A DNA stretch of 24,577 nt. Origin: a virus. Numbering within the stretch: the stretch's first letter is position 1; each line of letters begins with the position of its first letter. A program made the position numbers and the translations under genes. Shown one piece after another: positions 7,638 through 14,822 of the stretch. The notes beneath the pieces are model-generated. The model searched no databases and had not been told where the DNA came from. It worked only from the letters and a program-made list of their open reading frames with translations. Location of the stretch: IMG/VR virus record IMGVR_UViG_3300013118_000118, positions 1 through 24,577 of that record; one strand, written 5' to 3'.

Positions 7638-8249
7638 CTACAGTATTGCCTTCTTGGTGCTGCCTACCTTGAATGAAAGCCCACCCTCACCCTGCGGCGT
7701 GCCCTTCAATGAGTCCGGCCCACTCCACTCATCTGAGGGCGCGCCAAATACCATAGGAAAGCGACTGGGGGTCATCGTGTGGCCTGGGAAAGGTTCGCTT
7801 ACTAAGGGCTTGTAGCTCAGAGCGCCGCCCAGGGTGAAGTCATCCCAATCAACGCTGTAGAGCTTCATGCTCGGAAACGTGATCTCAACTACGCTGCTGG
7901 CCGGCGTGGTTGCGCGAATGACGTAGATCGTCACATCTATCGGGCCTGTCAACGTGCGCACTATCTCGGTAGGCGACCACGTTGCGGCGCCGTCATCGGT
8001 CATCAGGCCGATGTTGTCAAGCTCGAGACGCGCCTCGGGCGGGCGGTCATCCTGGTCAAAGGGCAACGTGATCTCATAAGGGAAGGCTTGATAGGCATTG
8101 CCCCCGAATGTCACCGCCTCGCCATTATCAGTCACGCGGATGTCATCGGTGAGGTCGTCATGCTCGATCAAGAGCGCGGTACAGATAACCTCCCCGGTTT
8201 CTTGCGCGAGCATCGCGGCCAGGGTTGTGCCACTTATGCTGCGGGTCAT
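7638..8249 (-). CDS. Tail-tip protein, DUF1833 family (L-like position)
   Basis: This 203-aa protein matches what I know of the DUF1833 family of phage proteins: an N-terminal beta-domain (EVICTALLIEHDDL, NGEAVTFGGNAYQAFPYEI) and the closing motif EPFPGHTMTPSRFPMVFG at about residues 152-169. It occupies the position of lambda gpL between the M-like and K-like genes. It is therefore probably a baseplate or tail-tip component at the end of the tube. No L-type cysteine cluster is visible. The start ATG 8249 overlaps the upstream TGA (ATGA), and only 10 bases separate its stop from the next start. Confidence 0.7.
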   Translation of the reverse strand: MTRSISGTTLAAMLAQETGEVICTALLIEHDDLTDDIRVTDNGEAVTFGGNAYQAFPYEITLPFDQDDRPPEARLELDNIGLMTDDGAATWSPTEIVRTLTGPIDVTIYVIRATTPASSVVEITFPSMKLYSVDWDDFTLGGALSYKPLVSEPFPGHTMTPSRFPMVFGAPSDEWSGPDSLKGTPQGEGGLSFKVGSTKKAIL

Positions 8250-8602
8250 GGCTTACGTTTCCACGCAATAGTCACCAGCCACATATCAGGCCCGTGGTTG
8301 TCCCAGGAATACCCACGGATCCGAAAGTCTGCCGTATCCCCGCGCTCTGGGTCAGTCATCTCAATGAACGTTGCGCCGCGCTTGGTAGTTGTGTAGTAAA
8401 GCGTGTGCAGCTCATCCATCTGCGCATCGGTGAACCAGTATTGAAGTGTATACGGGCGAGTGGTCGCCGTGCTGCGGCATCTATACTTAGGGTCTCCCGT
8501 GCTCATCGGGGTCTCAAGGCACGCTTCTGCAGACTGGCCGGAGGAACCCTTGCGCAGCGGCTCGGGGGCATTGGTAATGGCAGAAGTCCAGACCGTTGAC
8601 AT
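8246..8602 (-). CDS. Minor tail protein, M-like position
   Basis: This 118-aa protein lies directly after the tape measure gene, with its ATG following the TAG stop with no gap. It has alternating beta-type sequence (TRPYTLQYWFTDAQMDELHT, GATFIEMTDPERGDTADFRI) and ends DMWLVTIAWKRKP. That end resembles the form of tail-tip adaptor proteins, in which a final strand carries basic residues. Position between tape measure and DUF1833 gene corresponds to lambda gpM, the first tip protein to contact the tail tube. Family membership is inferred from position and size. Confidence 0.6.
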   Translation of the reverse strand: MSTVWTSAITNAPEPLRKGSSGQSAEACLETPMSTGDPKYRCRSTATTRPYTLQYWFTDAQMDELHTLYYTTTKRGATFIEMTDPERGDTADFRIRGYSWDNHGPDMWLVTIAWKRKP

Positions 8603-10612
8603 CTAGCGCCTCCTCGGTTGGCGCCTGCCACCGGTTGCCTGGCCTAGTACCTTGTCAGCCTTGCCCGTGCCGATGGTGTCTAAGACGATAGACTCCACCA
8701 TTACACGCAGACCGCCGCCCGGCTTGCGTTGCGTAGAGATGTCAACTAGGCCCGTGGCATGGTTCTCAATGGTGACGCCGCCCGTGCTATTGTCCACGCC
8801 CGCAGGCGCTACCCACCCGCCCGTGGGCAGGTCATAGCCCACATCGCCAGGCCCGGCAGCAGTAGCGCCTGCGGTGGTCGGCAGCCCCAGCGCCCCCTGC
8901 AACGCCTGCACAAGCGGCTGCGTGATGTAGAGCTGCGCGATGAGGCGGGCCAAATCGGCAACGATACTGTCAATCCAGTCAGACCATTTCTTTGCCCATA
9001 GGTCGCCATCTACGATGCCCTGCGCGAACACGTCCGCAATATTGTCGCCCCAGCTCTGTATGTAGTCCTCAAAGCCCTCAAACTTCTTGACCCAGTTTTT
9101 GAGCCAGTTGCCAATCTTGCCGCTGGCCGACTCGCCCGCTTCCCCGCCCCCGCCTATCGACTTAGAGACGGCGTGCATGAGTAGGGCAAGCTGGCCGTGG
9201 ATCTGCCGGTAGGTTTCGTCTATCGTTTTGACGATTTCTAGGTGGACCTCAAGCTCCTCGGTGGCTTCGCCGCTCTTGTTCTTGAGCACGCCGAATGCAG
9301 CGCCCGCGCCCAGAACGGCCAGCCCTGCGAGCTTGGCCCAGCCCGGCAGGCGCGCCAGTGCAGCCCCAATCTGCGCAACGCTTCCGGCTGCGCTGAGGGC
9401 AGGCCCGGCAACCAACAGGCCAATCTGCACCTCAGTAGGCAATGCAGCAAACTTGTCTAGGATGGTGCCAACCACGCCAGTCAGGCGCTCGAGCAGAGGA
9501 AGCATCTCCTCTAGCTTGGGTATCAGCTCGGTGCCGCTATCAATGGCAATGTCCTTGAGCTTATTCCAGAAGATGGTCAGCTTGCTGGCAAACGTCTCAT
9601 ACCGCTTGCGCGCTTCGTCGGTCAGGGCAACATTTTTCTGCCAAGCGTCACGGCTTGTGTTGAGCATCCTCCTGACCTTGTCGCCAGCACCGGCCAGGGT
9701 GATGAGCGTATTGGTTACGCGGATGTCAGCCAGCTCTACCGATGCCAGCGCCTCATAGACATTGCCGCCCTCCTGGTCGATGCGCTGCAGGCCCTCGATA
9801 AACGCCGCAATGGCATCGGCTGCATTATCCTCAAAGGCGACCTTGAACTGCTCGCCCGTCATGCCCGCGATGCGCCCGAACCGGTCAAGCTCTTTGCCGC
9901 CGCTGAGAACTGCAGACTTCATCTTCGCCACGGTCTTAGTCGTGGTCGATCCTGCAAGCGCCGCCTCAATGCCCACGCTGCGATAGGCAGCGGCCAGGCC
10001 AACTAGCTCCGCTTGGTTCATCCGTGCGACATTGGCCGAGCCAGCCATGCGAGTAGCGGCTTCTACGATCTCTGACTCAAACACCTCATACTTGTTGCCA
10101 AGGTCAACCACGGATGAGCCTAGCCGGTCGTAATTGTCCGCGCTCATCTGCGTGATGCTGGCAACTCGCGCTAGGCCAATCGCGGCTTCTTTGGCTTCAA
10201 TGTCGGTAGTGTTGCCCAAGTCAACCATGATGCGCGTGAAGTCAAGCAGGTCAGACTTGGCGATACCCAACTGCCCCGCCGCTTCAGCCACGCCTGCAAT
10301 GGCAACTGCACTGACCGGAATCTCTGTAGACATCTTGCGGATGCCGTCACTGAGGGCCTGATACTCGGCCGCGGTGGCATCTACGGTCTTACGCACGCCC
10401 GCAAACGCGCTCTCATAGTCGGCAGCAAACTTGACCGCAGCGGTGCCTGCAGCAAGTAGCGGCATGGTGACATTGCGCGTGAGCATGTCCCCGTGCCGCT
10501 TCGCATTCCGGCCGAACTTGTTGAGCTTCTTGCTGGCCTTGTTCATGCCCTTATCAAACTCAGCGATATTCATGCCGAGCTTGATAAGAAGGCTGCCAAC
10601 TACGTTAGCCAC
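8603..10612 (-). CDS. Tail tape measure protein
   Basis: This 669-aa protein sets tail length and is ejected ahead of DNA. Residues about 65-310 match the phage minor-tail TMP core (PhageMin_Tail, TIGR01760 type): ADYESAFAGVRKTVDAT, GVAEAAGQLGIAKSDLLDFT and LVGLAAAYRSVGIEA are typical. Residues about 396-443 are a hydrophobic Ala/Gly stretch of the kind thought to insert in the membrane. At roughly 1.5 A per residue the tail would be near 100 nm. The start is GTG 10612, 21 bases after the frameshifted chaperone stop. The upstream AAAGAG is a weak ribosome site, so coupling to the preceding gene is likely. Confidence 0.92.
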   Translation of the reverse strand: MANVVGSLLIKLGMNIAEFDKGMNKASKKLNKFGRNAKRHGDMLTRNVTMPLLAAGTAAVKFAADYESAFAGVRKTVDATAAEYQALSDGIRKMSTEIPVSAVAIAGVAEAAGQLGIAKSDLLDFTRIMVDLGNTTDIEAKEAAIGLARVASITQMSADNYDRLGSSVVDLGNKYEVFESEIVEAATRMAGSANVARMNQAELVGLAAAYRSVGIEAALAGSTTTKTVAKMKSAVLSGGKELDRFGRIAGMTGEQFKVAFEDNAADAIAAFIEGLQRIDQEGGNVYEALASVELADIRVTNTLITLAGAGDKVRRMLNTSRDAWQKNVALTDEARKRYETFASKLTIFWNKLKDIAIDSGTELIPKLEEMLPLLERLTGVVGTILDKFAALPTEVQIGLLVAGPALSAAGSVAQIGAALARLPGWAKLAGLAVLGAGAAFGVLKNKSGEATEELEVHLEIVKTIDETYRQIHGQLALLMHAVSKSIGGGGEAGESASGKIGNWLKNWVKKFEGFEDYIQSWGDNIADVFAQGIVDGDLWAKKWSDWIDSIVADLARLIAQLYITQPLVQALQGALGLPTTAGATAAGPGDVGYDLPTGGWVAPAGVDNSTGGVTIENHATGLVDISTQRKPGGGLRVMVESIVLDTIGTGKADKVLGQATGGRRQPRRR

Positions 10613-10633
10613 GCGGGCGCTCTTTCTGAGGGT

Positions 10634-11112
10634 CTATTGGTTGCGGCGCTGGTCCGCTTCGTATGCAAGAACCGCAAGCCAGGTACGCACCTCATCCATG
10701 CGCATCGTGGCTTGCAGCTCTGTCATTGTCCTGCCTAGGTCTCTTGCCATCCGCACCCAGAACCAGACATAATCGCCCGGCTCAGGGCGGATCACTCTTT
10801 TTTTTCCGCTGTTACGTCCTCGCTGCTGATGCCGGACAACTCAGAGGCGGCAACAAACACCGCGCTGATGTCATCCTCATAGCCGCGCAGCCCCTTGACG
10901 GTATCGACATCATCAAAAAGCGGCTGCCGGTTCTCAGGATCAAACGCACACGCGGCTACCAACTCTGCCATTGCGCCTAGCTGCACATGGTCTCCGGTGG
11001 TTGCCTCCTGTATGCGCTCGATAAGCGCCCAGGTGGGCGGAAGAACCAGCACGCTGCCAAAGCCGTCTGTGTCAATCGTCTTCTCACGGCGCGGCTTGAA
11101 CGTCTTACCCAT
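10634..11112 (-). CDS. Tail assembly chaperone, long form made by -1 frameshift (G/GT type)
   Basis: Two products are expected. The short form is 106 aa (ATG 11112 to TGA 10792) and ends TAEKKE. At A AAA AAA (10804-10798) a -1 slip continues the frame for 54 more codons, starting RVIRPEPGDYVWFW and ending YEADQRRNQ, to TAG 10634-10636, giving about 159 aa. I translated the extension by hand and it is open throughout and in the correct frame. The extension contains MDEVRTWLAVLAYEA, resembling the C-terminal parts of T-type chaperone domains. In lambda, G and GT bind the tape measure and tail tube subunits during assembly. The position directly upstream of the tape measure gene agrees. Confidence 0.85.
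10774..10804 (-). promoter_or_regulatory. Programmed -1 ribosomal frameshift signal
   Basis: The heptamer A AAA AAA at 10804-10798 is in the correct zero-frame phase (GAA AAA AAA GAG TGA). Eight bases further on, a hairpin can form with stem CGCCC/GGGCG (10789-10785 with 10778-10774) and a six-base loop. Slippery site, short spacer and GC-rich stem together are the standard arrangement for tail chaperone frameshifting. The zero-frame stop lies inside the spacer, as is common. A run of eight A residues could also be read with other slips or transcript slippage. Confidence 0.8.
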
Positions 11113-11531
11113 TACGCAACCGCCCTGGCCATGCCCGTGCTTGAGGCATTGACAAACTTGACCGGCATCATCACCACGTCACCATGAGACCCGGCCAACG
11201 GCGGGAAGCTCTGCACGTAGCATGTACTGGTAAAGCTCGGGTTGTCGGCGTCGACCGCGTCAGACGTTGGCTTGATGATGATTGCCAGCGTGCTCTTGGC
11301 AGCGTATGCCGTCCAGATGTCCTCACTGATGTCGTCATCTGCGAAATCTGCATAAAATTCAATGTCTAAGCTGAAACTCAACACGCCCGCAAGCGCGTTG
11401 CTCCAGCTTTCGCTCATCGCCGTTGCGTCTGGACAATCACAGTCGCACTGAATCGTCAGACTCTTAACGTGATCGCTCTCATCAGAGCCGCCTACACTCA
11501 CGTAGGCATCGGTAAGCGTTAGCTTCGCCAT
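11112..11531 (-). CDS. Tail tube-like protein, short paralogue
   Basis: This 139-aa protein begins MAKLTLTDAYVSVGG and shares a layout with the next upstream gene: a SE-W-N segment (SESWSNALAGVLSF here, SEGWDNFKPGTLKF there) and a GSHG[D/E] segment near residue 113. Beta-rich sequence and position just upstream of the assembly chaperone are those of the tail tube subunit that polymerises around the tape measure. With two candidates, either could be the main tube protein and the other a variant for the tip or the terminator end. Its ATG follows 15 bases after the stop of the 245-aa gene. Confidence 0.65.
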   Translation of the reverse strand: MAKLTLTDAYVSVGGSDESDHVKSLTIQCDCDCPDATAMSESWSNALAGVLSFSLDIEFYADFADDDISEDIWTAYAAKSTLAIIIKPTSDAVDADNPSFTSTCYVQSFPPLAGSHGDVVMMPVKFVNASSTGMARAVA

Positions 11532-11546
11532 GTTCCTCGGTCTCCT

Positions 11547-12284
11547 CTACTGAATGCCCATTACAACAGTGTAGGTCATGCTGGTGCCAACAAATGCCGA
11601 CACGGATGCACGCCAATATGTATCGGTGTTGGCCCCGGCCACGGGTGTGCCCCACTCGTAGGTAATGCCGGAGGCCGCCGTAAACGTGATGTGATCGGTG
11701 TGGCTTGCAAAGCCAGAGGCTTCATCGCTCTGAATCTTGACCGTGCAGCTTGTAAAGTTGTCCGCAGTGATGTGCAGCGCACCATATAGGGTCTGCGTAT
11801 CACTCACCGCGCCTAGCTCAAGCGCCGTGCCATCCTCGGTGCCCGTGGCCGTTGCATTGCGCAAGATGGTGCCCATGACGCCCACGCCACCGCTGGCACT
11901 GTCGCCCGCCAACGTCAGCGACCAGGGTGCAAGCTCGCCATGCGAACCAAAGCACTCATAGCCCCCGGTGAGGGCTTGGAAAAAATAGCACTTCTCGTTC
12001 TCATCGCCGCCATCGGCCGCAACGGTGAACACACGCCCCGATGCGCTGAGGCTGCCAAACATGGCAGCATCAGGCTGAATCACGCTGCCGACATCGTCAT
12101 CCCAATAGCCGTTAGCACTGGCGCCGAACTTGAGCGTGCCGGGCTTGAAGTTATCCCACCCCTCGCTAAAGGTCGTGGCCTTCTGCATGTCGCCATCGGT
12201 CTCAAGCGTGACCTGGTTACTGTAGCTTGTGATGTCATACTCACCAAACAGCAGCCGTGCATTTGTGAGAACTGTCTTAGCCAT
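11547..12284 (-). CDS. Tail tube-like protein, long paralogue with extra C-terminal domain
   Basis: Residues 1-150 of this 245-aa protein align by eye with the whole of the 139-aa neighbour (MAKTVLTNARLLFGEYDIT, SEGWDNFKPGTLKF, GSHGELAPWSLTLAG). Residues about 155-245 form an additional beta-rich domain (SDTQTLYGALHITADNFT, ASGITYEWGTPVAGANT) that could decorate the tube surface, as extra Ig-like domains do in some tail proteins. It is probably the major tail protein by size. Its start overlaps the small Cys/His gene by 8 bases. Confidence 0.7.
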   Translation of the reverse strand: MAKTVLTNARLLFGEYDITSYSNQVTLETDGDMQKATTFSEGWDNFKPGTLKFGASANGYWDDDVGSVIQPDAAMFGSLSASGRVFTVAADGGDENEKCYFFQALTGGYECFGSHGELAPWSLTLAGDSASGGVGVMGTILRNATATGTEDGTALELGAVSDTQTLYGALHITADNFTSCTVKIQSDEASGFASHTDHITFTAASGITYEWGTPVAGANTDTYWRASVSAFVGTSMTYTVVMGIQ

Positions 12285-12519
12285 CGGCCTTGTCTCCGTT
12301 CAGGGGCGCTGTGTATTGTCCGAGGCACTTCCTGCACTCATAGCGCCTATGGTCCTTGTCTACGCCCATTCTGCTGATGTCGCGCTGCATCTCTTCCGGG
12401 TGCTCGCACTCTTCGTCATCCTCACCATCGGCGGTCTCCATCAACTCAATCGTCTGCACCAGCAAGTGCGCAGCACCGGCAACCATCTCCTTGACCGCTT
12501 GCAGTTGGTCAGCCGTCAT
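12277..12519 (-). CDS. Small acidic protein with possible zinc-binding Cys/His set
   Basis: This 80-aa protein has an amphipathic N-terminal helix (residues 3-30), an acidic stretch (31-42) and C38-x-H40 with C62-x-x-C65, which could hold one zinc ion. It lies between the tail terminator and tail tube genes and overlaps both by about 8-11 bases, so it is translated with them. I do not recognise the family. A structural accessory or small nucleic-acid-binding role is possible. The tight overlaps argue that it is a real gene. Confidence 0.55.
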   Translation of the reverse strand: MTADQLQAVKEMVAGAAHLLVQTIELMETADGEDDEECEHPEEMQRDISRMGVDKDHRRYECRKCLGQYTAPLNGDKADG

Positions 12520-12904
12520 ACTTGACTATCCCCCTCAACATTACGCGGTGGCTCTCGGTCGGCTCATCAAAGGGCTGGCCTGTGCCGGTCTCTAACTCGA
12601 TATGCTGAATCACAATGGCCTCGCTTGTGCCGCTGTAGTTGTTCAGCGCCCCGTCAACCGCTGTCGCCAGGGCAACCGCCCCGCCCCTGCTATCCGCGTA
12701 GCAGTCCGCCTGAAAGCGGCGCCAATAGTGATCGGGCGCATCGCCCATTGCCCACTTGCCATGTCCGGGCAACATCGCCAGCCGCACGGCCGGCATGGTT
12801 TCATTCTGCTCGAGCTTCTGCCACCTCGCCCGCACGCCTATCAGCCCGCTCACCGTGCCATCAGCGAGAAGCACCGCCGTGATTGCTTCGCGGATGTCAG
12901 CCAT
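12509..12904 (-). CDS. Tail terminator, DUF3168-like
   Basis: This 131-aa protein starts MADIREAITAVLLADGTVSG and has MPAVRLAMLPGHGKW, a middle strand ending in FQADCYADSRGGAVALATAV, and a closing HRVMLRGIVKYDG strand. This order of short helix, strand-turn, helix and strand is that of DUF3168/gpU-type proteins, which form the ring ending the tail tube and joining it to the head. Position between the gp10-like gene and the tube genes agrees. It overlaps the preceding gene by 8 bases. Confidence 0.7.
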   Translation of the reverse strand: MADIREAITAVLLADGTVSGLIGVRARWQKLEQNETMPAVRLAMLPGHGKWAMGDAPDHYWRRFQADCYADSRGGAVALATAVDGALNNYSGTSEAIVIQHIELETGTGQPFDEPTESHRVMLRGIVKYDG

Positions 12905-13352
12905 TGGCGAGCTTCCTTTGCTTGGCTTTCCACCGCTTCATAGACCCCTGCAGCACCTTGATGACCGCGTTGAGGCTCTCCTGGTGTCCGCTATCTAGCG
13001 CGCTCTCCAGCCACGCCATTGGCGCAATGTACTTAGTGCCCATCTCAGTGAAGAAGCCATACCAGACATTGCGGCTAGGCCCGATAGCGTAGGTGATGTC
13101 ATCGCCGTCACGGCTGCGCCGCTTGCTAACCGTCATCGACCGCTGCATTGTTCCGGGCGCGACCGTTACGCCGCCATGCGTGTGCGCTTCGTCCGCTACT
13201 GGCGCATTGGCAACGGCATGGTCTAAGAGCGGCAAAGCACCCTTGCGCAGAGCGCGGCCTATAGTCCGCTTGCGGACCTTGTCGGGCAAGCCCTTGAGGT
13301 AGGCGCTGAGCTCTCGCCCGCCCTCAAGCTCTATCGCAACGCCGTCACCCAC
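12897..13352 (-). CDS. HK97 gp10-like tail completion protein
   Basis: I choose GTG 13352 as start (151 aa) because it overlaps the upstream TAG as TAGTG, the same arrangement as the endolysin start, and because the family begins at this point (GVAIELEGGRELSAYLKGLP). The ATG at 13400 would add 16 residues of unrelated sequence inside the upstream gene. Residues 1-70 contain the gp10 pattern, a leading strand followed by LPDKVRKRTIGRALRKGALPL. FFTEMGTKYIAPMAWLESAL at about 99-118 is the family's conserved end-of-domain motif. The family acts in joining head and tail. Confidence 0.8.
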   Translation of the reverse strand: MGDGVAIELEGGRELSAYLKGLPDKVRKRTIGRALRKGALPLLDHAVANAPVADEAHTHGGVTVAPGTMQRSMTVSKRRSRDGDDITYAIGPSRNVWYGFFTEMGTKYIAPMAWLESALDSGHQESLNAVIKVLQGSMKRWKAKQRKLANG

Positions 13353-13684
13353 TAGATGCGCTCCTTGGCATGAATCAAAAGCCACCGCTTGCGTTTGCAC
13401 ACATTGTTGACCAGCACAAAGTCATACTCCGCGCCATCTTGGTCTACGCCATACATCCGAGGCAGCACCCCGGCCACATAGCGCATTCGAATCTTGTGCG
13501 TCATCATGCCCTGCTCGCGGTGCGCTGCTATCAGCTCGGCCCCTTTCAGGGTAATGATGCTGCAGCGCCGCGTGGCGTGCAGCGTTGGCTCATCGTCCGG
13601 CTCGCCAAAGCCGTCAGGATCCGAGTCGGCTGCGCCTGCCGGGTCATAGATGCTCAACGTGTGTCGCATGGGGCCGGCACGCAT
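13352..13684 (-). CDS. Head closure / head-tail adaptor protein
   Basis: This 110-aa protein fits the Phage_H_T_join (SPP1 gp16-like) family: GPMRHTLSIYDPAGAADSDPDGFGEP at the start, the central HKIRMRYVAGVLPRM strand, and a final strand VCKRKRWLLIHAKERI. These small beta-barrels close the connector after packaging. Its ATG overlaps the connector-gene stop (TGATG at 13682-13686), and the second Met (residue 6) is a possible alternative start. The gene order connector, closure, gp10-like, terminator is the standard siphovirus order. Confidence 0.75.
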   Translation of the reverse strand: MRAGPMRHTLSIYDPAGAADSDPDGFGEPDDEPTLHATRRCSIITLKGAELIAAHREQGMMTHKIRMRYVAGVLPRMYGVDQDGAEYDFVLVNNVCKRKRWLLIHAKERI

Positions 13685-14277
13685 CAGACCTTGTCTACCT
13701 CATACTTGGCTATCAGCCGGTCATAGGCCGTAGGCCCTCTAATGGCCTTGATCTCACCGCCCATCGTGTACTCCGACGCCTCACGGTGCTCATACATCGC
13801 GGACACCAGCAGAACGATGGCTTGCTTCAGTTGCTCTGGCACATCGCCCGCCGCGCCGTATCCTGCTACGTAGGTGATCGTCACCGCCCCGGCTTGGTCT
13901 CTGGTGCTCGGCCAGCTATAGCCGTAGGCAGGCGTAACGCGCCCTTTGCGCACATCGCTGGTTGCGTCAACATCGTACTCATCGCTAGACCAGGTCTGTG
14001 AACTCCCGGCCGTGTCTACGTAGGCAATGCTGGTGACACTCGCCAGCGGGGGCCTAGGCAAATAGATGACGTCCTCATCAGGGAAGCTGTCTAGCGTCAG
14101 TACCCAGGTCTGCGTCATCAATGCCCGGCCGGTCTCATCCTCGAGCTGCTCACGCGCTACAGAGACAAACCGCGCAATCAGGTCATCGTCGGTCGTGCCT
14201 TCTATGACCGCTTGCGCCTTGGCCTCTGCAACCGTGACCGGTTCTGAGGTTGGCCCCGTTGACCGCGTCAACCGCAT
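13684..14277 (-). CDS. Head-tail connector, gp6/phiE125 gp8-like
   Basis: This 197-aa protein contains EPVTVAEAKAQAVIEGTTDDDLIARFVSVAREQLEDETGRAL at residues 12-53, the signature helix pair of phage connector proteins of the phiE125 gp8/HK97 gp6 kind. It continues with LPRPPLASVTSIAYVD, a central ITYVAGYG motif at about 139-146, and a C-terminal helix LKQAIVLLVSAMYEHRE. The protein forms a ring beneath the portal. The start overlaps the end of a 58-aa gene by 10 bases. Confidence 0.85.
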   Translation of the reverse strand: MRLTRSTGPTSEPVTVAEAKAQAVIEGTTDDDLIARFVSVAREQLEDETGRALMTQTWVLTLDSFPDEDVIYLPRPPLASVTSIAYVDTAGSSQTWSSDEYDVDATSDVRKGRVTPAYGYSWPSTRDQAGAVTITYVAGYGAAGDVPEQLKQAIVLLVSAMYEHREASEYTMGGEIKAIRGPTAYDRLIAKYEVDKV

Positions 14278-14444
14278 CGCATCTCCCTTGCCCGGTGGTC
14301 TAGTGCTGCGGTTTCAATCATGCGGGTGGCCTTGAGGGCAGGGCAGATATGTACCACCCGGCCCTCGGCCACCCGCTTGCGGACAGTTTTCTTGTCTGTG
14401 TCAATGGGTGCGTCTGCCCGCTTGTTTTCGGTTTGTTGGTTCAT
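14268..14444 (-). CDS. Small basic protein of 58 aa, unknown function
   Basis: This is a short gene linked by overlaps on both sides. Its ATG at 14444 overlaps the TGA of the 123-aa gene (ATGA at 14441-14444), and its own TGA (14268-14270) lies inside the connector gene start. It begins MNQQTENKRADAPIDTDKKT, continues VRKRVAEGRVVHICPALKAT and ends HRAREMRCG. It is basic, with two cysteines, and I recognise no family. Many siphoviruses carry a comparable short gene between the capsid and connector genes. The coupling is the main evidence that it is translated. Confidence 0.6.
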   Translation of the reverse strand: MNQQTENKRADAPIDTDKKTVRKRVAEGRVVHICPALKATRMIETAALDHRAREMRCG

Positions 14445-14812
14445 CGGATGTAGACAATCACCTTGCCGCCCTTGGCGTTGCCGCCATTGGCAACCGTTAC
14501 GGTCAGCACTGAGTCTGCAACCGCAAGTAGATCATCATCAGAGCCGGCCACATAGGTCGGGCCAGTGTTGGCGATGTTTTCGCCCAATCCAGCGAGTACA
14601 TCATGGCCATCAGCGTCAGTAACGGTCACGTCATACAGGTTGCTGGGCGTGGTCACGCCGCCATCAGGCACTTGCAGCACTGCAATGACCTTTCCATCAA
14701 ACGCCGCAGTGCTTGACCCGTCAGCATCACCGCTGGCGTCACTGGTCCAGGTGAAAGTCAGCTTCTTGACGCTTGTGTGCGTCACTTCGGTTGTCGTTAC
14801 CGTGCCCGCCAT
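14441..14812 (-). CDS. Probable head-associated structural protein
   Basis: This 123-aa protein has AGGGGG 6 bases before its ATG. The sequence is beta-rich and of a kind I know from many siphoviruses as an uncharacterised structural protein: TTTEVTHTSVKKLTFTWTS, SNLYDVTVTDADGHDVLAGLG and a closing GGNAKGGKVIVYIR. Position between the major capsid gene and the connector gene suggests a capsid decoration or head fibre part. No catalytic motif is visible. Confidence 0.6.
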   Translation of the reverse strand: MAGTVTTTEVTHTSVKKLTFTWTSDASGDADGSSTAAFDGKVIAVLQVPDGGVTTPSNLYDVTVTDADGHDVLAGLGENIANTGPTYVAGSDDDLLAVADSVLTVTVANGGNAKGGKVIVYIR

Positions 14813-14822
14813 CTCTCACCCC

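Noticed and set aside
10798-10805. Run of eight T on the plus strand considered as a transcription terminator
   Set aside because: It lies within a coding gene in frameshift context, and the adjacent hairpin follows the A run on the coding strand rather than preceding a T run.
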